A stretch of 64,000 bases of DNA from Anoxybacillus tepidamans PS2 (GTDB lineage Bacteria > Bacillota > Bacilli > Bacillales > Anoxybacillaceae). The notes under the pieces are model-generated. The model saw nothing but the letters and a program-made list of their open reading frames with translations. It ran no database searches and had not been told where the DNA came from. Position 1 is the first letter of the stretch; each line of letters begins with the position of its first letter. The DNA is taken from the NCBI RefSeq assembly GCF_000620165.1, contig NZ_JHVN01000001.1, forward strand, positions 186,001 through 250,000. Reading direction: 5' to 3'. The translations under genes were made by a program, and so were the position numbers. Below are positions 48,011 to 60,071 of this stretch, one piece after another.

Positions 48011-48616
48011 AAGCTGCTGCACCTTCGTCGGTTTCCAGCCTTGGTTTTCTACCCATTCGATGTAAACACGGTATTTGACGCTTTTGTCTTTCGGAGAAAC
48101 GGTAGCGACCGCTTTGTTCGGCCCGTTATTGCCGATAAACCAGACAATCATATCCGTTTGCGATAGGCCCGTCGCATAACTGACCGCATCAAGCATTTCT
48201 TTCCAGTCAACGGATTGTTCATCAAATTGCGTCACGTGCGGCTCTGTTTGCGTTGTTCCAACCGGCTGCCATGACGGATTCACAATTTCTTTTAGCACGT
48301 CAGACGAAGGATCTCCGGCCGTTTCAATGACTTGTTGCGCCGGCTCTTCAGTTTTCTCCTCTTCTTCTGTTTCTGTCGCCTGCTTTTCTTTTTCTCCCAT
48401 TTCCACTTCGACTTTGTCTTCATCCGTTTCTTTATGTTTCGTTATTTTTTCTTTATGTACCGATGCTTCTTCATGTTCGCTTTTATTGCTAAAAAGCAAC
48501 GGCCAGCCAAAAGCGATAATCAGCACAAATACGATAGCAAGCGCAATATTTAACGTGCGATTTATTTTTCTTCGCTTAGAGCGCTGTTCAAAACGCGAAT
48601 GCACCTCTTTTGCCAA
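48002..48616 (-). CDS. yrrS: DUF1510 protein YrrS
   Basis: A 204-residue protein with a short basic cytoplasmic start (RFEQRSKRRKINR), one membrane helix (about 20-40), an acidic low-complexity stretch rich in Glu/Lys/Thr, and a C-terminal DUF1510 domain (DWKEMLDAVSYATG, IEWVENQGWKPTKVQ). It matches B. subtilis YrrS, cotranscribed with pbpI. The TTG start at 48616 follows GGGGAGGGATGGCGA. Confidence 0.88.
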   Translation of the reverse strand: MAKEVHSRFEQRSKRRKINRTLNIALAIVFVLIIAFGWPLLFSNKSEHEEASVHKEKITKHKETDEDKVEVEMGEKEKQATETEEEEKTEEPAQQVIETAGDPSSDVLKEIVNPSWQPVGTTQTEPHVTQFDEQSVDWKEMLDAVSYATGLSQTDMIVWFIGNNGPNKAVATVSPKDKSVKYRVYIEWVENQGWKPTKVQQLKK

Positions 48617-48665
48617 TCGCCATCCCTCCCCGCATTCTTGCAATCGCCTTAATGGTAGCACAATG

Positions 48666-48877
48666 GTGCCACTTCACCAATAAAACGAAGTTCGTTTGGC
48701 ATCTAGCCTTTCTGCCGCAATCGACGGAGCGCTGCTTGCGGCTATGCACCTGCCTTCTTCGAACCGTGAATCAATTGGCATGCTAGTGTTTTTTGTTCGG
48801 GGAATGAGACTCAAAAGCGTACGTTAAGCCTCATTCCCTCATATTTTTCAGTAAATAAGGGATCATCAACACTTGTG
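48666..48877 (-). repeat. Dispersed inverted-end repeat, copy 3 (diverged)
   Basis: Third copy, minus orientation, in the pbpI-yrrS gap. The end CACAAGTGTTGATGATCCC is at 48877, and the weakly conserved other end (TTTTATTGGTGAAGTGGCAC) at 48666. The core keeps CTTTCTGCCG and GCTAGTGTTTTTTGTTCGGGG. It also contains GGGAATGAG...CTCATTCCC (48817-48840 region), a stem absent from copies 1 and 2 that may act as pbpI terminator. Confidence 0.6.
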
Positions 48878-48917
48878 ATTATACCATTTTTGTTCACCAT
48901 CATAAATGCCTTCTCTG

Positions 48918-50708
48918 TCATTTCGGATTTACGTCCCACGAATTTCGCTTGGCATCAAACTCATATATTCTCTTGACAAGATCGTAAAATACGTCATTTG
49001 TCACAGCTTGTGAGTTCGGGCTGTCTAAATCGACGACAACAAGGGCATATTTCGGTGCTTCGGCCGGAAAATAGCCAGCAAACCATTTATTAATTACAGT
49101 TTCTCCCTGAGGCGTCGTTTTTCCTGTTTGCGCGGTTCCTGATTTTCCAGCCACAGCATAAGGGAGCGTTTGAAACCGCCGGCCTGTACCGCGCTCGTCG
49201 GTGACTACTTTCCGCAGCAACTCTTGCAGCTTCATAGCGGTTGAATGGGAAATAGGTGACTCCTCTGAAAATGGTTGTTTCGAAAATGAAAAAAACGTGG
49301 TCCCATTTTTATATAACATTTTACTAACAGCCCGTACTTGCTCTGCGTCCCCCCCTCTAGCAATCGTCGCCATCATATTAGCGACAGCAAGAGGAGAAAC
49401 ACGCACATTTTTTTGGCCGATCGATGTCTGCGCCACCGCCAGCGGAACGAACTTATCGCTTTTGTCATACCAAATCGTGCCGCTCTTTTCTTCTGGAAGT
49501 TGGCGGAAATTCTCCAAATGGTAAACATCACCTTGCCAGCCTGCGAGCGGATATAATCCTAATTTTTTAGCGTATTGTTCGATAATTCCCGGGTCTTGCT
49601 TCACAAGCTCTTTTCCTAAAGTCGCAAACGCATTGTTACAGCTGACGGCAAAACTTTCGTCAAAAGACAGCATTCCATATGAATGCTCCGTATCGGGAGC
49701 GCCATCAATTTTTCGGCTGCAATTAAACATCCGCCCTTCTTTGGCAATCCCTTTCTCGATGGCTGCGGCAGCGATGACGGTTTTAAACACAGAACCAGGA
49801 ATTTGCGGCAACAGCATTTGATTTTCCGCTGCTTTATTTTTGTATGGGTCATGCGGATCCATCGCCGGACGGCTCGCCATCGCTAATACGCTATTTGTCC
49901 TTACATCCAGCAGCACAACTCCTCCTTTTTTCAGCTGGTGTTGTTCAAGCACGTCCTCTGCCATTCGCTGTAAATCCCGATCAATCGTCGTTTGTACAGA
50001 GATTGGATAAAATGGATTTCCCGGATCGCTATATTTTACATCAATGCCAAACAGCGGTCCTCCTTCGGCATCAACATGATATAAAAGCCTCGTTTCTCCC
50101 TCGGGAAGCAAAAACTCATCAAATGCTTTTTCCAGTCCGTGAATCCCTATTTTCGTATATTGAGAAACATGGCGATCTGGATAGCGTTCCCGCAATAGCT
50201 GCGGGTCTTGGCGGGTAAATCCGATTAATTGTGCTGCATACACATGCTCCAATGGGTATTGTTTATCAATGGCGAGCACCCCAGGAATATGGAGTTCATT
50301 AATTTTTTCCATTTGTTCTTTTGTTAGCGGAAACGGATCGGTTCCAAGCGAAAAAACAACTGGTTTTTTTGCTTTTTGAATATAAGAACGAATGAGATCT
50401 GAAGAAACGTTCAAAATACTCGCCAATTTTTCAATGGGCCAATTCATCGTTTTCAAAAATGGGAATAAAATGAGGGAAGGAACCGATTGAACAGTGAGCG
50501 GTTTGCCATTGCGATCCACGAATGTTCCGCGCCCCTCGTTGATGACCATCTCTTGTGTCCTTTGAGCGACGCTTTCTTCAATTAAATTGATATGCTGTTT
50601 GGAAAACGATTCTGTACTTACTAACTGAATTTGCACAAGACGGCCAATCAATAAAAAAAGACCGAGTTGGATCAATACAAGCACTGTCACGATTCGTTTT
50701 TTCCGCAT
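48918..50708 (-). CDS. pbpI: Penicillin-binding protein 2B-class transpeptidase PbpI
   Basis: A 596-residue class B penicillin-binding protein. N-terminal membrane anchor (VTVLVLIQLGLFLLIGRL), dimerisation domain, then the transpeptidase domain with SxxK at IPGSVFKTVI, SCNNAF as the SxN motif, and AGKSGTAQTGK as KSGT. It matches B. subtilis YrrR/PbpI. It likely cross-links peptidoglycan during sporulation by family context. The ATG at 50708 follows GACGAGGTG, which is also the 3' arm of the greA terminator. Confidence 0.93.
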   Translation of the reverse strand: MRKKRIVTVLVLIQLGLFLLIGRLVQIQLVSTESFSKQHINLIEESVAQRTQEMVINEGRGTFVDRNGKPLTVQSVPSLILFPFLKTMNWPIEKLASILNVSSDLIRSYIQKAKKPVVFSLGTDPFPLTKEQMEKINELHIPGVLAIDKQYPLEHVYAAQLIGFTRQDPQLLRERYPDRHVSQYTKIGIHGLEKAFDEFLLPEGETRLLYHVDAEGGPLFGIDVKYSDPGNPFYPISVQTTIDRDLQRMAEDVLEQHQLKKGGVVLLDVRTNSVLAMASRPAMDPHDPYKNKAAENQMLLPQIPGSVFKTVIAAAAIEKGIAKEGRMFNCSRKIDGAPDTEHSYGMLSFDESFAVSCNNAFATLGKELVKQDPGIIEQYAKKLGLYPLAGWQGDVYHLENFRQLPEEKSGTIWYDKSDKFVPLAVAQTSIGQKNVRVSPLAVANMMATIARGGDAEQVRAVSKMLYKNGTTFFSFSKQPFSEESPISHSTAMKLQELLRKVVTDERGTGRRFQTLPYAVAGKSGTAQTGKTTPQGETVINKWFAGYFPAEAPKYALVVVDLDSPNSQAVTNDVFYDLVKRIYEFDAKRNSWDVNPK

Positions 50709-50742
50709 AAAAAACACCTCGTCTTCATTGTTGACGAGGTGG
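50709..50742 (-). terminator. Terminator of greA overlapping the pbpI ribosome site
   Basis: CACCTCGTC pairs with GACGAGGTG across nine bases, then TTTTTT and the pbpI ATG. The GAGGTG in the stem is the only ribosome site for pbpI. Confidence 0.88.
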
Positions 50743-50755
50743 AATGTTTTAAAAC

Positions 50756-51232
50756 CTATTTCACTGCTACAATTTTAACGAACATTTCTCCTCCTGGAGT
50801 TTGTACACTCACTTCATCTCCTACTTTTTTGCCAAGCAGAGATTTGGCGATCGGCGAGTCGTTTGAAATTTTTCCTTCAAACGGATCGGCTTCCGCACTT
50901 CCAACAATCGTATACGTTTCTTCTTCACCATCAGGCAATTCGATAAATGTAACGGATTTTCCGAGCGATACAACATCCGGATTTTCAGTATCTTCTTCGA
51001 TAATTTGCGCATTGCGGATCATATTTTCGAGCGTTTGAATGCGCGCTTCCACGAAAGCCTGCTCATCCTTCGCAGCATCGTACTCTGAGTTTTCGGAAAG
51101 GTCACCGAATCCGCGCGCGATTTTAATGCGCTCCACAACTTCTTTTCGCTTTACCGTTTTTAAATATTCGAGTTCTTGTTCTAGTTTCTCTTTCCCAGCT
51201 TTTGTCATCGGGTATTGTTTTTCATTCGACAT
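50756..51232 (-). CDS. greA: Transcription elongation factor GreA
   Basis: A 158-residue GreA that rescues backtracked RNA polymerase by stimulating transcript cleavage. The N-terminal coiled coil carries [16 protein letters not shown] with the acidic tip, and the C-terminal FKBP-like domain has [16 protein letters not shown]. Preceded by a GTACGAACG/CGTTCGTAC stem at 51268-51293 that may be an attenuator. Confidence 0.97.
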   Translation of the reverse strand: MSNEKQYPMTKAGKEKLEQELEYLKTVKRKEVVERIKIARGFGDLSENSEYDAAKDEQAFVEARIQTLENMIRNAQIIEEDTENPDVVSLGKSVTFIELPDGEEETYTIVGSAEADPFEGKISNDSPIAKSLLGKKVGDEVSVQTPGGEMFVKIVAVK

Positions 51233-51377
51233 ACCGTTACCTCCTCGTTTTTATGTATATAAAAGGTACGAACGGTGAAAAATTCGTTCGTACAAATGGG
51301 GCTTATAGACTGTAAACAGCTGCCTTGGCCACACGGTAGGAGCCCTGCTGCTTTTACATGTTATCTATGCTATGTTA

Positions 51378-52013
51378 TTACAAAAAAGACTTTTGTTCAA
51401 GAATTGTTTGAATTTTTGTAACCATCAAATCGATGGCGACATGGTTGTGTCCGCCTTCTGGAATAATAATATCCGCATAACGCTTTGTTGGCTCAATAAA
51501 TTGGTTATGCATCGGACGAACAACGGAAACGTATTGCTCGATAACCGATTCTAACGTGCGTCCACGCTCATTAATATCCCGCAGCAATCTCCGAATAATG
51601 CGGATGTCAGCGTCTGTGTCGACATATACTTTAATATCCATTAAGTTGCGCAATCTCTCATCTTCTAATACAAGAATTCCTTCTAAAATAATGACATCTT
51701 TCGGCGCGACGCGAATGACTTCGTCCGCCCTTGTGTGCAGCGTATAATCGTATACAGGCTTTTCAATCGGTTCATAATTGAGCAATTTTTGAAGATGCTC
51801 AATCAACAAGTCATTATCAAAAGCAAGAGGATGATCATAGTTCGTTTTGAGCCTTTCTTCAAACGGGAGATGACTTTGGTCTTTATAATAATAGTCTTGC
51901 TCGAGCATTAAAATCGAATGTCCTTGAAAATGCTCATAAATGGCTCTTGCAACACTCGTTTTCCCCGAACCGGAGCCGCCCGCGACTCCGATGACCACCG
52001 GTTTCTTCCCCAT
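51378..52013 (-). CDS. udk: Uridine kinase
   Basis: A 211-residue P-loop kinase that phosphorylates uridine and cytidine in pyrimidine salvage. Walker A is [12 protein letters not shown] (about 9-20); YDHPLAFD and [11 protein letters not shown] follow in family order. One base after trhP2, likely in the same transcript. Confidence 0.96.
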   Translation of the reverse strand: MGKKPVVIGVAGGSGSGKTSVARAIYEHFQGHSILMLEQDYYYKDQSHLPFEERLKTNYDHPLAFDNDLLIEHLQKLLNYEPIEKPVYDYTLHTRADEVIRVAPKDVIILEGILVLEDERLRNLMDIKVYVDTDADIRIIRRLLRDINERGRTLESVIEQYVSVVRPMHNQFIEPTKRYADIIIPEGGHNHVAIDLMVTKIQTILEQKSFL

Positions 52014-52014
52014 C

Positions 52015-53283
52015 TTAGTGCTCCTTTCTCATCATGTTGTACGGGAAGACTTCTTTCTCTACTTTAAATTTCACAATTTGCAACGGATGGCGCGCCGCAT
52101 CGATTTCATTGCCGTCTTCATCCCAAATCGTACCTACTACTTGCGTAAAGTTTTCGATTTCCGGACCGAAAAATTCAACAATATCGCCAGGCTTAAAGAA
52201 ATTGCGCTGCTGCAGCGTCACCATTTTTGTTTCACGGTCATAGTCCAACACAAATCCTGCAAAATCGTATGTCGTTTTTTTGCTGTGAACACCAAACATT
52301 TGTTCTTTGTAACCAGGAACCCCTTCGAAAAAGGCAGGAGCCGTATCTCGGTTTGCGCATTTATCTAGCTCATCGAGCCACTCTTTTCGAATGACAAAAT
52401 TGTCCGGATCGGCACAGTAGGCGTCGATCACTTTGCGATAGACGCTGACAACGGTAGCCACATAATGGATGGATTTCATCCGTCCTTCAATTTTCAAGCT
52501 ATCGATGCCTAATTCGATCATTTTTGGAATCGATTGAATAAGGTTCAAATCTTTCGGGCTCATCGCAAACGGATCGTCGCTTTCATCAAAGAGCGGGGTT
52601 TCCTGCTCCCCGTTGAGCTTATATAAATCATAATCCCAACGGCACGATTGACAGCAGCCGCCGCGGTTTGAATCACGAGCCGTCATATGGTTGCTTAACA
52701 CGCAGCGTCCCGAATAAGCGATACACATCGCGCCATGAATAAATGTTTCAATTTCAATATCCACTTTTTCTTTAATTTCCCGAATCTCTTCGGCGCTTGT
52801 TTCACGCGCCAGCACGACGCGTTCTAATCCTTCTTCTTTCCAAAACTGCACCGCTTTCCAGTTCGATAGCGATTGCTGCGTGCTTAAATGCACTTCTAAC
52901 TTCGGCGCCACGCGACGCGCTGTTTCAATAATGAGCGGGTCAGCCACAATAATGCCGTGCACACCCGCTTCTTGCAGCCCTTTTAAATATTCCTCTAGCC
53001 CTGGCATATTTTCATTATGGGCGTAAATGTTTGTAGTAACGTAAATTTTGGCGCCATACTTTTCAGCAAAACGAACCCCTTCTGCCATTTCTTCAAGCGT
53101 AAAATTATCCGCATTTGAACGGAGTCCGTATTCCTGCCCGCCGATAAATACGGCATCCGCTCCATAATGAACGGCCACTTTCAGCTTCTCTAAATTGCCG
53201 GCAGGAGCAAGCAGCTCAGGCTTTTTGACAATGACGCGCTTTCCATCAACGATCTTGGAAATTTTATCGTTTTTTAACAACAT
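52015..53283 (-). CDS. trhP2: U32-family tRNA hydroxylation protein TrhP2 (YrrO)
   Basis: A 422-residue peptidase-U32-family protein. [23 protein letters not shown] opens the domain (written here as a motif start), and the cysteine signature is [20 protein letters not shown] with more cysteines in [11 protein letters not shown]. YrrO acts with YrrN in prephenate-dependent hydroxylation of U34 in tRNA (ho5U), the precursor of mo5U. Adjacent trhP1 and trmR complete the pathway. Confidence 0.92.
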   Translation of the reverse strand: MLLKNDKISKIVDGKRVIVKKPELLAPAGNLEKLKVAVHYGADAVFIGGQEYGLRSNADNFTLEEMAEGVRFAEKYGAKIYVTTNIYAHNENMPGLEEYLKGLQEAGVHGIIVADPLIIETARRVAPKLEVHLSTQQSLSNWKAVQFWKEEGLERVVLARETSAEEIREIKEKVDIEIETFIHGAMCIAYSGRCVLSNHMTARDSNRGGCCQSCRWDYDLYKLNGEQETPLFDESDDPFAMSPKDLNLIQSIPKMIELGIDSLKIEGRMKSIHYVATVVSVYRKVIDAYCADPDNFVIRKEWLDELDKCANRDTAPAFFEGVPGYKEQMFGVHSKKTTYDFAGFVLDYDRETKMVTLQQRNFFKPGDIVEFFGPEIENFTQVVGTIWDEDGNEIDAARHPLQIVKFKVEKEVFPYNMMRKEH

Positions 53284-53306
53284 GCTTGTCCCTCCTTCTC
53301 TGTAGT

Positions 53307-54933
<1,627 letters not shown>

Positions 54934-55018
54934 AACGGAATATATAGGCAATCTGCCGCATCAGATATACCCATAACTTTATATATACTATCACAAAACG
55001 AAAAGAAATGCGAAGCTT

Positions 55019-56098
55019 TTATTCTTTTCCAATATATTTCGCCTTTTCGCGATTATGGTCCGCCAATGTATTTGTAAAAATGACATCTCCTGCTGGAGTC
55101 GCGAGAAAATAAAGATAGCTTGTCTTCGCTGGTGCAAGCGCCGCCTGAATCGACATTTCTCCCGCACAAGCAATCGGGCCTGGCGGCAATCCTTGATGAA
55201 TATATGTGTTATAAGGAGAATTGACTTTTAAATCTCCATAATACACTCGCTCTTTATGTTGTCCAAGTGCATAAAGCACCGTTGGATCCGTTTGTAGCGG
55301 CATCCCAATGCGCAAGCGATTATAGAAGACGCTGGCGATTTTTTGCCGATCGGCTTTTTCTGTCGCTTCTGCCTCAATGAGCGATGCCATCGTTAACAAC
55401 CGATGCGTCGTAAATTTCTTTTCGCCCATTTCCCTTTCGTACTTTGCAAGCACTTCCGCCGTTTTAGAAATCATCGCCTCGATAATGGTGGAAAGCGGCG
55501 GTTTTTTTTCTGGAAATGAGTAGGTAGCTGGAAATAAATAGCCTTCAAGCGGATAACGAATGTTTTTATTTAATATTTCCGAAGACAGCACTGCCGGATA
55601 TTTTTGCATCAGCTGCTGGATGTAGGAGCGGTCATTAAGCTGTTTCATTACCTCTTCTTGCTTATATCCTGTTTTCTTCGCGATAATTGTAGCAATTTGA
55701 TCAAGCTGTTTTCCTTCTGGAATCACCAATTTTAATTTCGGTTTCGCCATCACTTTCCCAGTTTTTAAAGAAGCGATAATTTCTTCTAGCGTCATCGCTC
55801 GGTTCAATTGGTAATCTCCTGCCTGAAAATCGGCATGGTTTCTAAATTTCACGTAATAGCGAAAAACGGTAGCGCTTTTAACCAAGTCTTTTTTCTCTAA
55901 TATCGAGGCAATGTCGCCCACGGAAGAACCGATCGGAATCGAAACGCGAACCGTTCGCGTATCTTTTGAATCAACCGGCTTAAGTGCAGATTTGATATAT
56001 ATATAGCCTCCTATCGCGGTTGCCATCAATACAATACAAATGAACGCGCTGATCATAAACACGACTTTTCTTACCATTTTTATATCTTTTTGTTCCAT
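55019..56098 (-). CDS. mltG: Endolytic murein transglycosylase MltG
   Basis: A 359-residue YceG-like protein that cleaves nascent peptidoglycan and sets glycan length. One N-terminal membrane helix (about 10-32), a LysM-like domain (VRVSIPIGSSVGDIASIL), and a catalytic domain with the active glutamate in ASLIEAEATEKADRQKIASVFYNRL (split: LIEAEA, then SVFYNRL) and LQTDPTVLYALG and PYNTYIHQGLPPGPIA. Matches B. subtilis YrrL. Confidence 0.94.
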   Translation of the reverse strand: MEQKDIKMVRKVVFMISAFICIVLMATAIGGYIYIKSALKPVDSKDTRTVRVSIPIGSSVGDIASILEKKDLVKSATVFRYYVKFRNHADFQAGDYQLNRAMTLEEIIASLKTGKVMAKPKLKLVIPEGKQLDQIATIIAKKTGYKQEEVMKQLNDRSYIQQLMQKYPAVLSSEILNKNIRYPLEGYLFPATYSFPEKKPPLSTIIEAMISKTAEVLAKYEREMGEKKFTTHRLLTMASLIEAEATEKADRQKIASVFYNRLRIGMPLQTDPTVLYALGQHKERVYYGDLKVNSPYNTYIHQGLPPGPIACAGEMSIQAALAPAKTSYLYFLATPAGDVIFTNTLADHNREKAKYIGKE

Positions 56099-56182
56099 GA
56101 AACCCCTCCCTTCGCTCTCGAGATATTATACTACAAATTTCTGCATTTTTCCCCTGTCTTTTTCTATTTTCTACACCAAAAA

Positions 56183-56294
56183 GCGAAGGCGCCGCGTTCA
56201 GCCGCGCACGCCAAATGTTCTCCGACCGTATGAAGTGCCGCGCACTTCGAGGGCGGAGGTTATTTGGCGAAAAGCGGCTTGGCGCCGGAGCTAG
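56183..56294. repeat. GC-rich multi-stem intergenic element
   Basis: About 110 bp, markedly GC-rich against its surroundings. Outer GGCGCC (56188-56193) pairs with GGCGCC (56281-56286); GCCAAAT (56210-56216) pairs with ATTTGGC (56262-56268); GAAGTGC (56232-56238) pairs with GCACTTC (56242-56248). The nested stems could form a long branched hairpin in RNA or a cruciform in DNA. No reading frame makes sense. It resembles dispersed palindromic units of thermophilic bacilli; no second copy is in the window. Confidence 0.65.
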
Positions 56295-56301
56295 ATTCCA
56301 C

Positions 56302-56332
56302 CAAAAAAGACGGCCGATTGGCCGCCTTTTTA
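56302..56332. terminator. Terminator of yrzB
   Basis: AAAGACGGCC pairs with GGCCGCCTTT, one mismatch, flanked by A and T runs on both sides. Confidence 0.85.
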
Positions 56333-56343
56333 CGATTCGCAAG

Positions 56344-56634
56344 TTATTCTTCGTCTTCTTGTTCCGCGCAGAACGTGTTCCATACTTCTTCGATCATGTC
56401 CCATTCTTCTTCCGATTCAATCGGTTGAAGCTCTCCTTCTTTCCCCTCTTCCCCAGGGGTAAAAGCGGACACGTGAATTTCCGTTTCTTCTTCGTCATCG
56501 TATTCCGCACCGATCGGATAGTAAAAAACATACGACTTTCCGAAGTCTTCGGATTCAAACGTGAACAATACTTCACATAATTGTTCGTTGCCGTTTTCGT
56601 CTACGACCGTAATGTGTTTTTCACCATGTTCCAT
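56344..56634 (-). CDS. yrzB: DUF1292 protein YrzB
   Basis: A 96-residue, very acidic protein: [21 protein letters not shown] then [11 protein letters not shown] and repeated Glu-rich turns. It matches the YrzB (DUF1292) family, unknown function, always next to ruvX and the ireB-like gene in Firmicutes. The ATG at 56634 follows GGAGGCGAACAGC inside the ruvX stop region. Confidence 0.9.
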   Translation of the reverse strand: MEHGEKHITVVDENGNEQLCEVLFTFESEDFGKSYVFYYPIGAEYDDEEETEIHVSAFTPGEEGKEGELQPIESEEEWDMIEEVWNTFCAEQEDEE

Positions 56635-56648
56635 GCTGTTCGCCTCCA

Positions 56649-57065
56649 TTATCGTTTACTGTCAAGATACGACTGCAAAATCATCACCGCAGCCATCTTA
56701 TCAATCACTTGCTTCCGCTTCCTGCGACTCACATCGGCAGCGATAAGCATGCGCTCCGCTGCCATTGTTGAAAGACGCTCGTCCCATAAAACGACAGGCA
56801 GGGAAAATTCACGCTTCAGAAGTTCCGCAAAACGCTCACTTGCCTCGCCGCGCGGACCGATCGTTCCGTTCATGTTTTTCGGAAAACCGAGCACAATCGT
56901 TTCTATACGATATTCTTGAATAATTTCGCGAAGCCGCTTTAGACCAAATTGCTTTTTCTCTTCATCGATCGGAATCGTTTCAATTCCTTGAGCAGTCCAG
57001 CCAAATTCATCGCTGACTGCCACTCCAAGCGTTTTCGTTCCTAAGTCGAGTCCCAATACGCGCAT
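56649..57065 (-). CDS. ruvX: Putative pre-16S rRNA nuclease RuvX (YqgF)
   Basis: A 138-residue RNase H-fold protein (B. subtilis YrrK). Motifs [19 protein letters not shown] at the start with catalytic D7, [15 protein letters not shown] in the middle, and WDERLST near residue 100. The family trims the 5' end of 16S rRNA; an older label is Holliday-junction resolvase. Confidence 0.94.
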   Translation of the reverse strand: MRVLGLDLGTKTLGVAVSDEFGWTAQGIETIPIDEEKKQFGLKRLREIIQEYRIETIVLGFPKNMNGTIGPRGEASERFAELLKREFSLPVVLWDERLSTMAAERMLIAADVSRRKRKQVIDKMAAVMILQSYLDSKR

Positions 57066-57077
57066 AGGTCAATCCTT

Positions 57078-57335
57078 TCAGCGGTTCTGTAAATAGAATT
57101 TCACTAATTCTTCAATTAATTCATCCCGTTCAATTTTGCGAATAAGCGCCCGGGCATCTTTATGGCGCGGGATGTAAGCTGGGTCGCCAGATAGTAAATA
57201 GCCGACAATTTGATTAATCGGGTTGTATCCTTTTTCTTGAAGAGCCTCGTACACTGTTAGCAACGCTTCCCGGATATTCGTTTCCGCAGGCTCTTCAGAA
57301 AAATTAAATTGCATCGTTTGATCAAATGAGCTCAC
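57078..57335 (-). CDS. yrzL: IreB-family regulatory phosphoprotein YrzL
   Basis: An 85-residue protein ([18 protein letters not shown], then [21 protein letters not shown]). It belongs to the UPF0297/IreB family; Enterococcus IreB is phosphorylated by the kinase IreK and influences cephalosporin resistance. The GTG at 57335 gives the family start; codons further upstream do not align. Between alaS and ruvX, a conserved Firmicutes order. Confidence 0.92.
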   Translation of the reverse strand: MSSFDQTMQFNFSEEPAETNIREALLTVYEALQEKGYNPINQIVGYLLSGDPAYIPRHKDARALIRKIERDELIEELVKFYLQNR

Positions 57336-57407
57336 CGTTATGCACCTCGCTCTCGATTCACACTGGCATCTCCATATCTTACATCCATTGTACACTATAT
57401 CCACAAA

Positions 57408-60044
57408 TTATAAAACGGATTTTGCCCATTCTTCGACAAATTGCAGCGCTTCACCTACTTTATTCGGCTCTTTTCCGCCTGCTTGTGCCATATCTGGGCG
57501 GCCGCCTCCGCTTCCCCCGCAGCGAACGGCAACTTCTTTAATCAATTTACCTGCATGGTATCCTTTTTCGACTAAATCTTTTGTTACCCCAGCAATCAAG
57601 TTGACTTTTTCACCTTGCACCGAAGCGAGCACAATGACACCCGAACCGATTTTTTGCTTCAACTCGTCCATCATCGTACGCAAACTATTCATATCAGCAG
57701 CGTTTACTTTGCTTGCAAGAACGTTAATGCCGTTCACTTCTTTTACTTTGTTAACAAGGTTTGCCGCTTCCATGTTGCTTAAGCGCGCAGCCAACGATTC
57801 ATTTTCCCGCTGCAATTCGCGAATCTCGCCCATCAACGCATCAATTCTTGCCACAATGTCTTTCGGATTCGCTTTTAATTTTTGCGCGGCATCTTGCAGC
57901 AATGCGAGCTGGTCATTCATGAAGCGATAGGCTGCTTCTCCAGTGACCGCTTCGATGCGACGCGTGCCAGCTCCGATTCCAGATTCGGAAACAATTTTGA
58001 ACAAGCCAATCGCTGCTGTGTTCGGCACATGGCATCCTCCGCAAAGCTCTAGACTGTAATCGCCGACCTGCACAACGCGGACGATGTCGCCATACTTTTC
58101 GCCGAACAGCGCCATGGCCCCCATTGCCTTCGCTTCATCAAGCGGTTTGTAGTCAATGTGGACAGGGAGGCTGCGCCAAATTTGTTCGTTGACAATCGCT
58201 TCAATTTGCTCTAGTTCTTCCTGTTTGACTTGGCCAAAATGTGAAAAGTCAAAGCGCAAACGCTCCGGAGTGACTAATGAACCCGCTTGATTGACATGTG
58301 CTCCTAGAACATCTTTCAATGCTTGGTGCAACAAATGTGTTGCCGTGTGGTTTTTGATAATGCTTGCCCGCTTTTCTTCCACAAGAGAGGCTGTATATGT
58401 TTCGCCTTTTTTCAATGTTCCTTTTTCAACCACGATATGGTGCAAATGCTGTCCGTTTGGCGCTTTTTGTACGTCTTTTACATACGCTCTCACTGTTGCG
58501 CTTTCAATGAAACCTTGGTCGGCAATTTGACCGCCGCTTTCGGCATAAAACGGCGTGACATCCAGCATAATTTGCGCTTCTTCACCTTCAACAACTTCCT
58601 CGGCAAGTTCGCCATTTTTCACGATGACAGTCACGGAAGATTGGGTGCGAAGCTGATCGTAGCCAACAAATTGGCTCTCAACTTTAATATCGCCGAGCAC
58701 GCCGCCTTGTACTTGCATCGAGTCGGCCTCTTGCCGCGCCGCCCGTGCACGCTCTCTCTGACGTTCCATTTCTTGTTCGAAACCAGCGTGATCGACCGTC
58801 ATTCCTTCCTCCGCTGCATACTCTTCCGTTAATTCAACAGGGAAGCCGTACGTGTCATAAAGACGGAACACATCCTCGCCAGAAATGACGCTGCTTGCGC
58901 TTGCTTTCTCTTTTTGTATGACGCTCGCTAAAATCGCTAATCCTTCGTGAAGCGTTTCGTGGAAGCGTTCCTCTTCGTTTTTAATCACCCTTTGAATAAA
59001 TTGCGCTTTTTCTTTCACTTCTGGATAATAATCAACCATGATTTCGCCAACAACTGGTACTAATTCATACATGAACGGACGGTCGATGTTCAGTTTTTTC
59101 GCATAGCGCACTGCACGGCGCAATAGGCGGCGCAATACATAACCGCGTCCTTCATTGGATGGGAGGGCGCCATCACCAATCGCAAACGTCACCGTGCGAA
59201 TGTGATCTGCAATAACTTTAAATGCTACATCTTTTTCAACATCTTCGCGATATTTTTGACCCGAAATTTGTTCTGTTGCGCGAATGATTGGCATAAATAA
59301 ATCGGTATCAAAGTTTGTTGGCACGTCTTGTAAAATAGAGCACATGCGCTCTAGTCCCATGCCTGTATCAATGTTCTTTTTCGGCAACGGCGTGTACGTG
59401 CCGTCTGGATTATGGTTAAATTGAGAAAATACAAGATTCCATACTTCTAAATAGCGTTCATTTTCTCCGCCTGGATATAACTCCGGATCGTTCGGATCAT
59501 TGCCGAACGCTTCGCCACGGTCGTAGAAAATTTCCGAATTCGGTCCACTCGGCCCTTCGCCGATATCCCAAAAGTTTCCTTCTAAACGAATGATGCGTTC
59601 TTCCGGAATACCGATTTCTTTCGTCCAAATTTCAAACGCTTCATCATCTTCCGGGTGGATCGTAACAGACAGGCGGTTCGGATCGAAGCCGATCCATTTT
59701 TCGCTCGTTAAAAACTCCCACGCCCAATGAATCGACTCACGTTTGAAATAGTCGCCGATCGAGAAATTTCCGAGCATTTCAAAAAACGTATGGTGGCGTG
59801 CCGTTTTCCCGACATTTTCGATATCGTTGGTGCGAATCGATTTTTGCGCGTTGCAAATGCGCGGATTGTCTGGAATAACACGGCCATCAAAATATTTTTT
59901 TAATGTCGCGACGCCGCTGTTAATCCATAATAGTGAAGGATCATCGACTGGGACAAGAGATGCACTCGGCTCGACTGCATGACCTTTTTCCTTAAAAAAG
60001 TCTAAAAACATTTGTCTCACTTGTGCAGACGTAAGTTTTTTCAT
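57408..60044 (-). CDS. alaS: Alanine-tRNA ligase
   Basis: An 878-residue class II synthetase charging tRNA-Ala. Order: catalytic domain with [14 protein letters not shown] and [13 protein letters not shown], tRNA-recognition region, editing domain with [11 protein letters not shown] (HxxxH) and CGGCHV (zinc/active cysteine), and a C-terminal DHHA1 domain ending [17 protein letters not shown]. Translation is preceded by a T-box leader. Full length. Confidence 0.98.
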   Translation of the reverse strand: MKKLTSAQVRQMFLDFFKEKGHAVEPSASLVPVDDPSLLWINSGVATLKKYFDGRVIPDNPRICNAQKSIRTNDIENVGKTARHHTFFEMLGNFSIGDYFKRESIHWAWEFLTSEKWIGFDPNRLSVTIHPEDDEAFEIWTKEIGIPEERIIRLEGNFWDIGEGPSGPNSEIFYDRGEAFGNDPNDPELYPGGENERYLEVWNLVFSQFNHNPDGTYTPLPKKNIDTGMGLERMCSILQDVPTNFDTDLFMPIIRATEQISGQKYREDVEKDVAFKVIADHIRTVTFAIGDGALPSNEGRGYVLRRLLRRAVRYAKKLNIDRPFMYELVPVVGEIMVDYYPEVKEKAQFIQRVIKNEEERFHETLHEGLAILASVIQKEKASASSVISGEDVFRLYDTYGFPVELTEEYAAEEGMTVDHAGFEQEMERQRERARAARQEADSMQVQGGVLGDIKVESQFVGYDQLRTQSSVTVIVKNGELAEEVVEGEEAQIMLDVTPFYAESGGQIADQGFIESATVRAYVKDVQKAPNGQHLHHIVVEKGTLKKGETYTASLVEEKRASIIKNHTATHLLHQALKDVLGAHVNQAGSLVTPERLRFDFSHFGQVKQEELEQIEAIVNEQIWRSLPVHIDYKPLDEAKAMGAMALFGEKYGDIVRVVQVGDYSLELCGGCHVPNTAAIGLFKIVSESGIGAGTRRIEAVTGEAAYRFMNDQLALLQDAAQKLKANPKDIVARIDALMGEIRELQRENESLAARLSNMEAANLVNKVKEVNGINVLASKVNAADMNSLRTMMDELKQKIGSGVIVLASVQGEKVNLIAGVTKDLVEKGYHAGKLIKEVAVRCGGSGGGRPDMAQAGGKEPNKVGEALQFVEEWAKSVL

Positions 60045-60071
60045 GTCCTTGCCTCCTTGTAGTTTAATATA

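Noticed and set aside
55980-56342. 120-codon minus-strand frame covering the GC-rich element
   Set aside because: Arg/Pro/Ser-rich translation caused by the high-GC stem element; it overlaps mltG in another frame.
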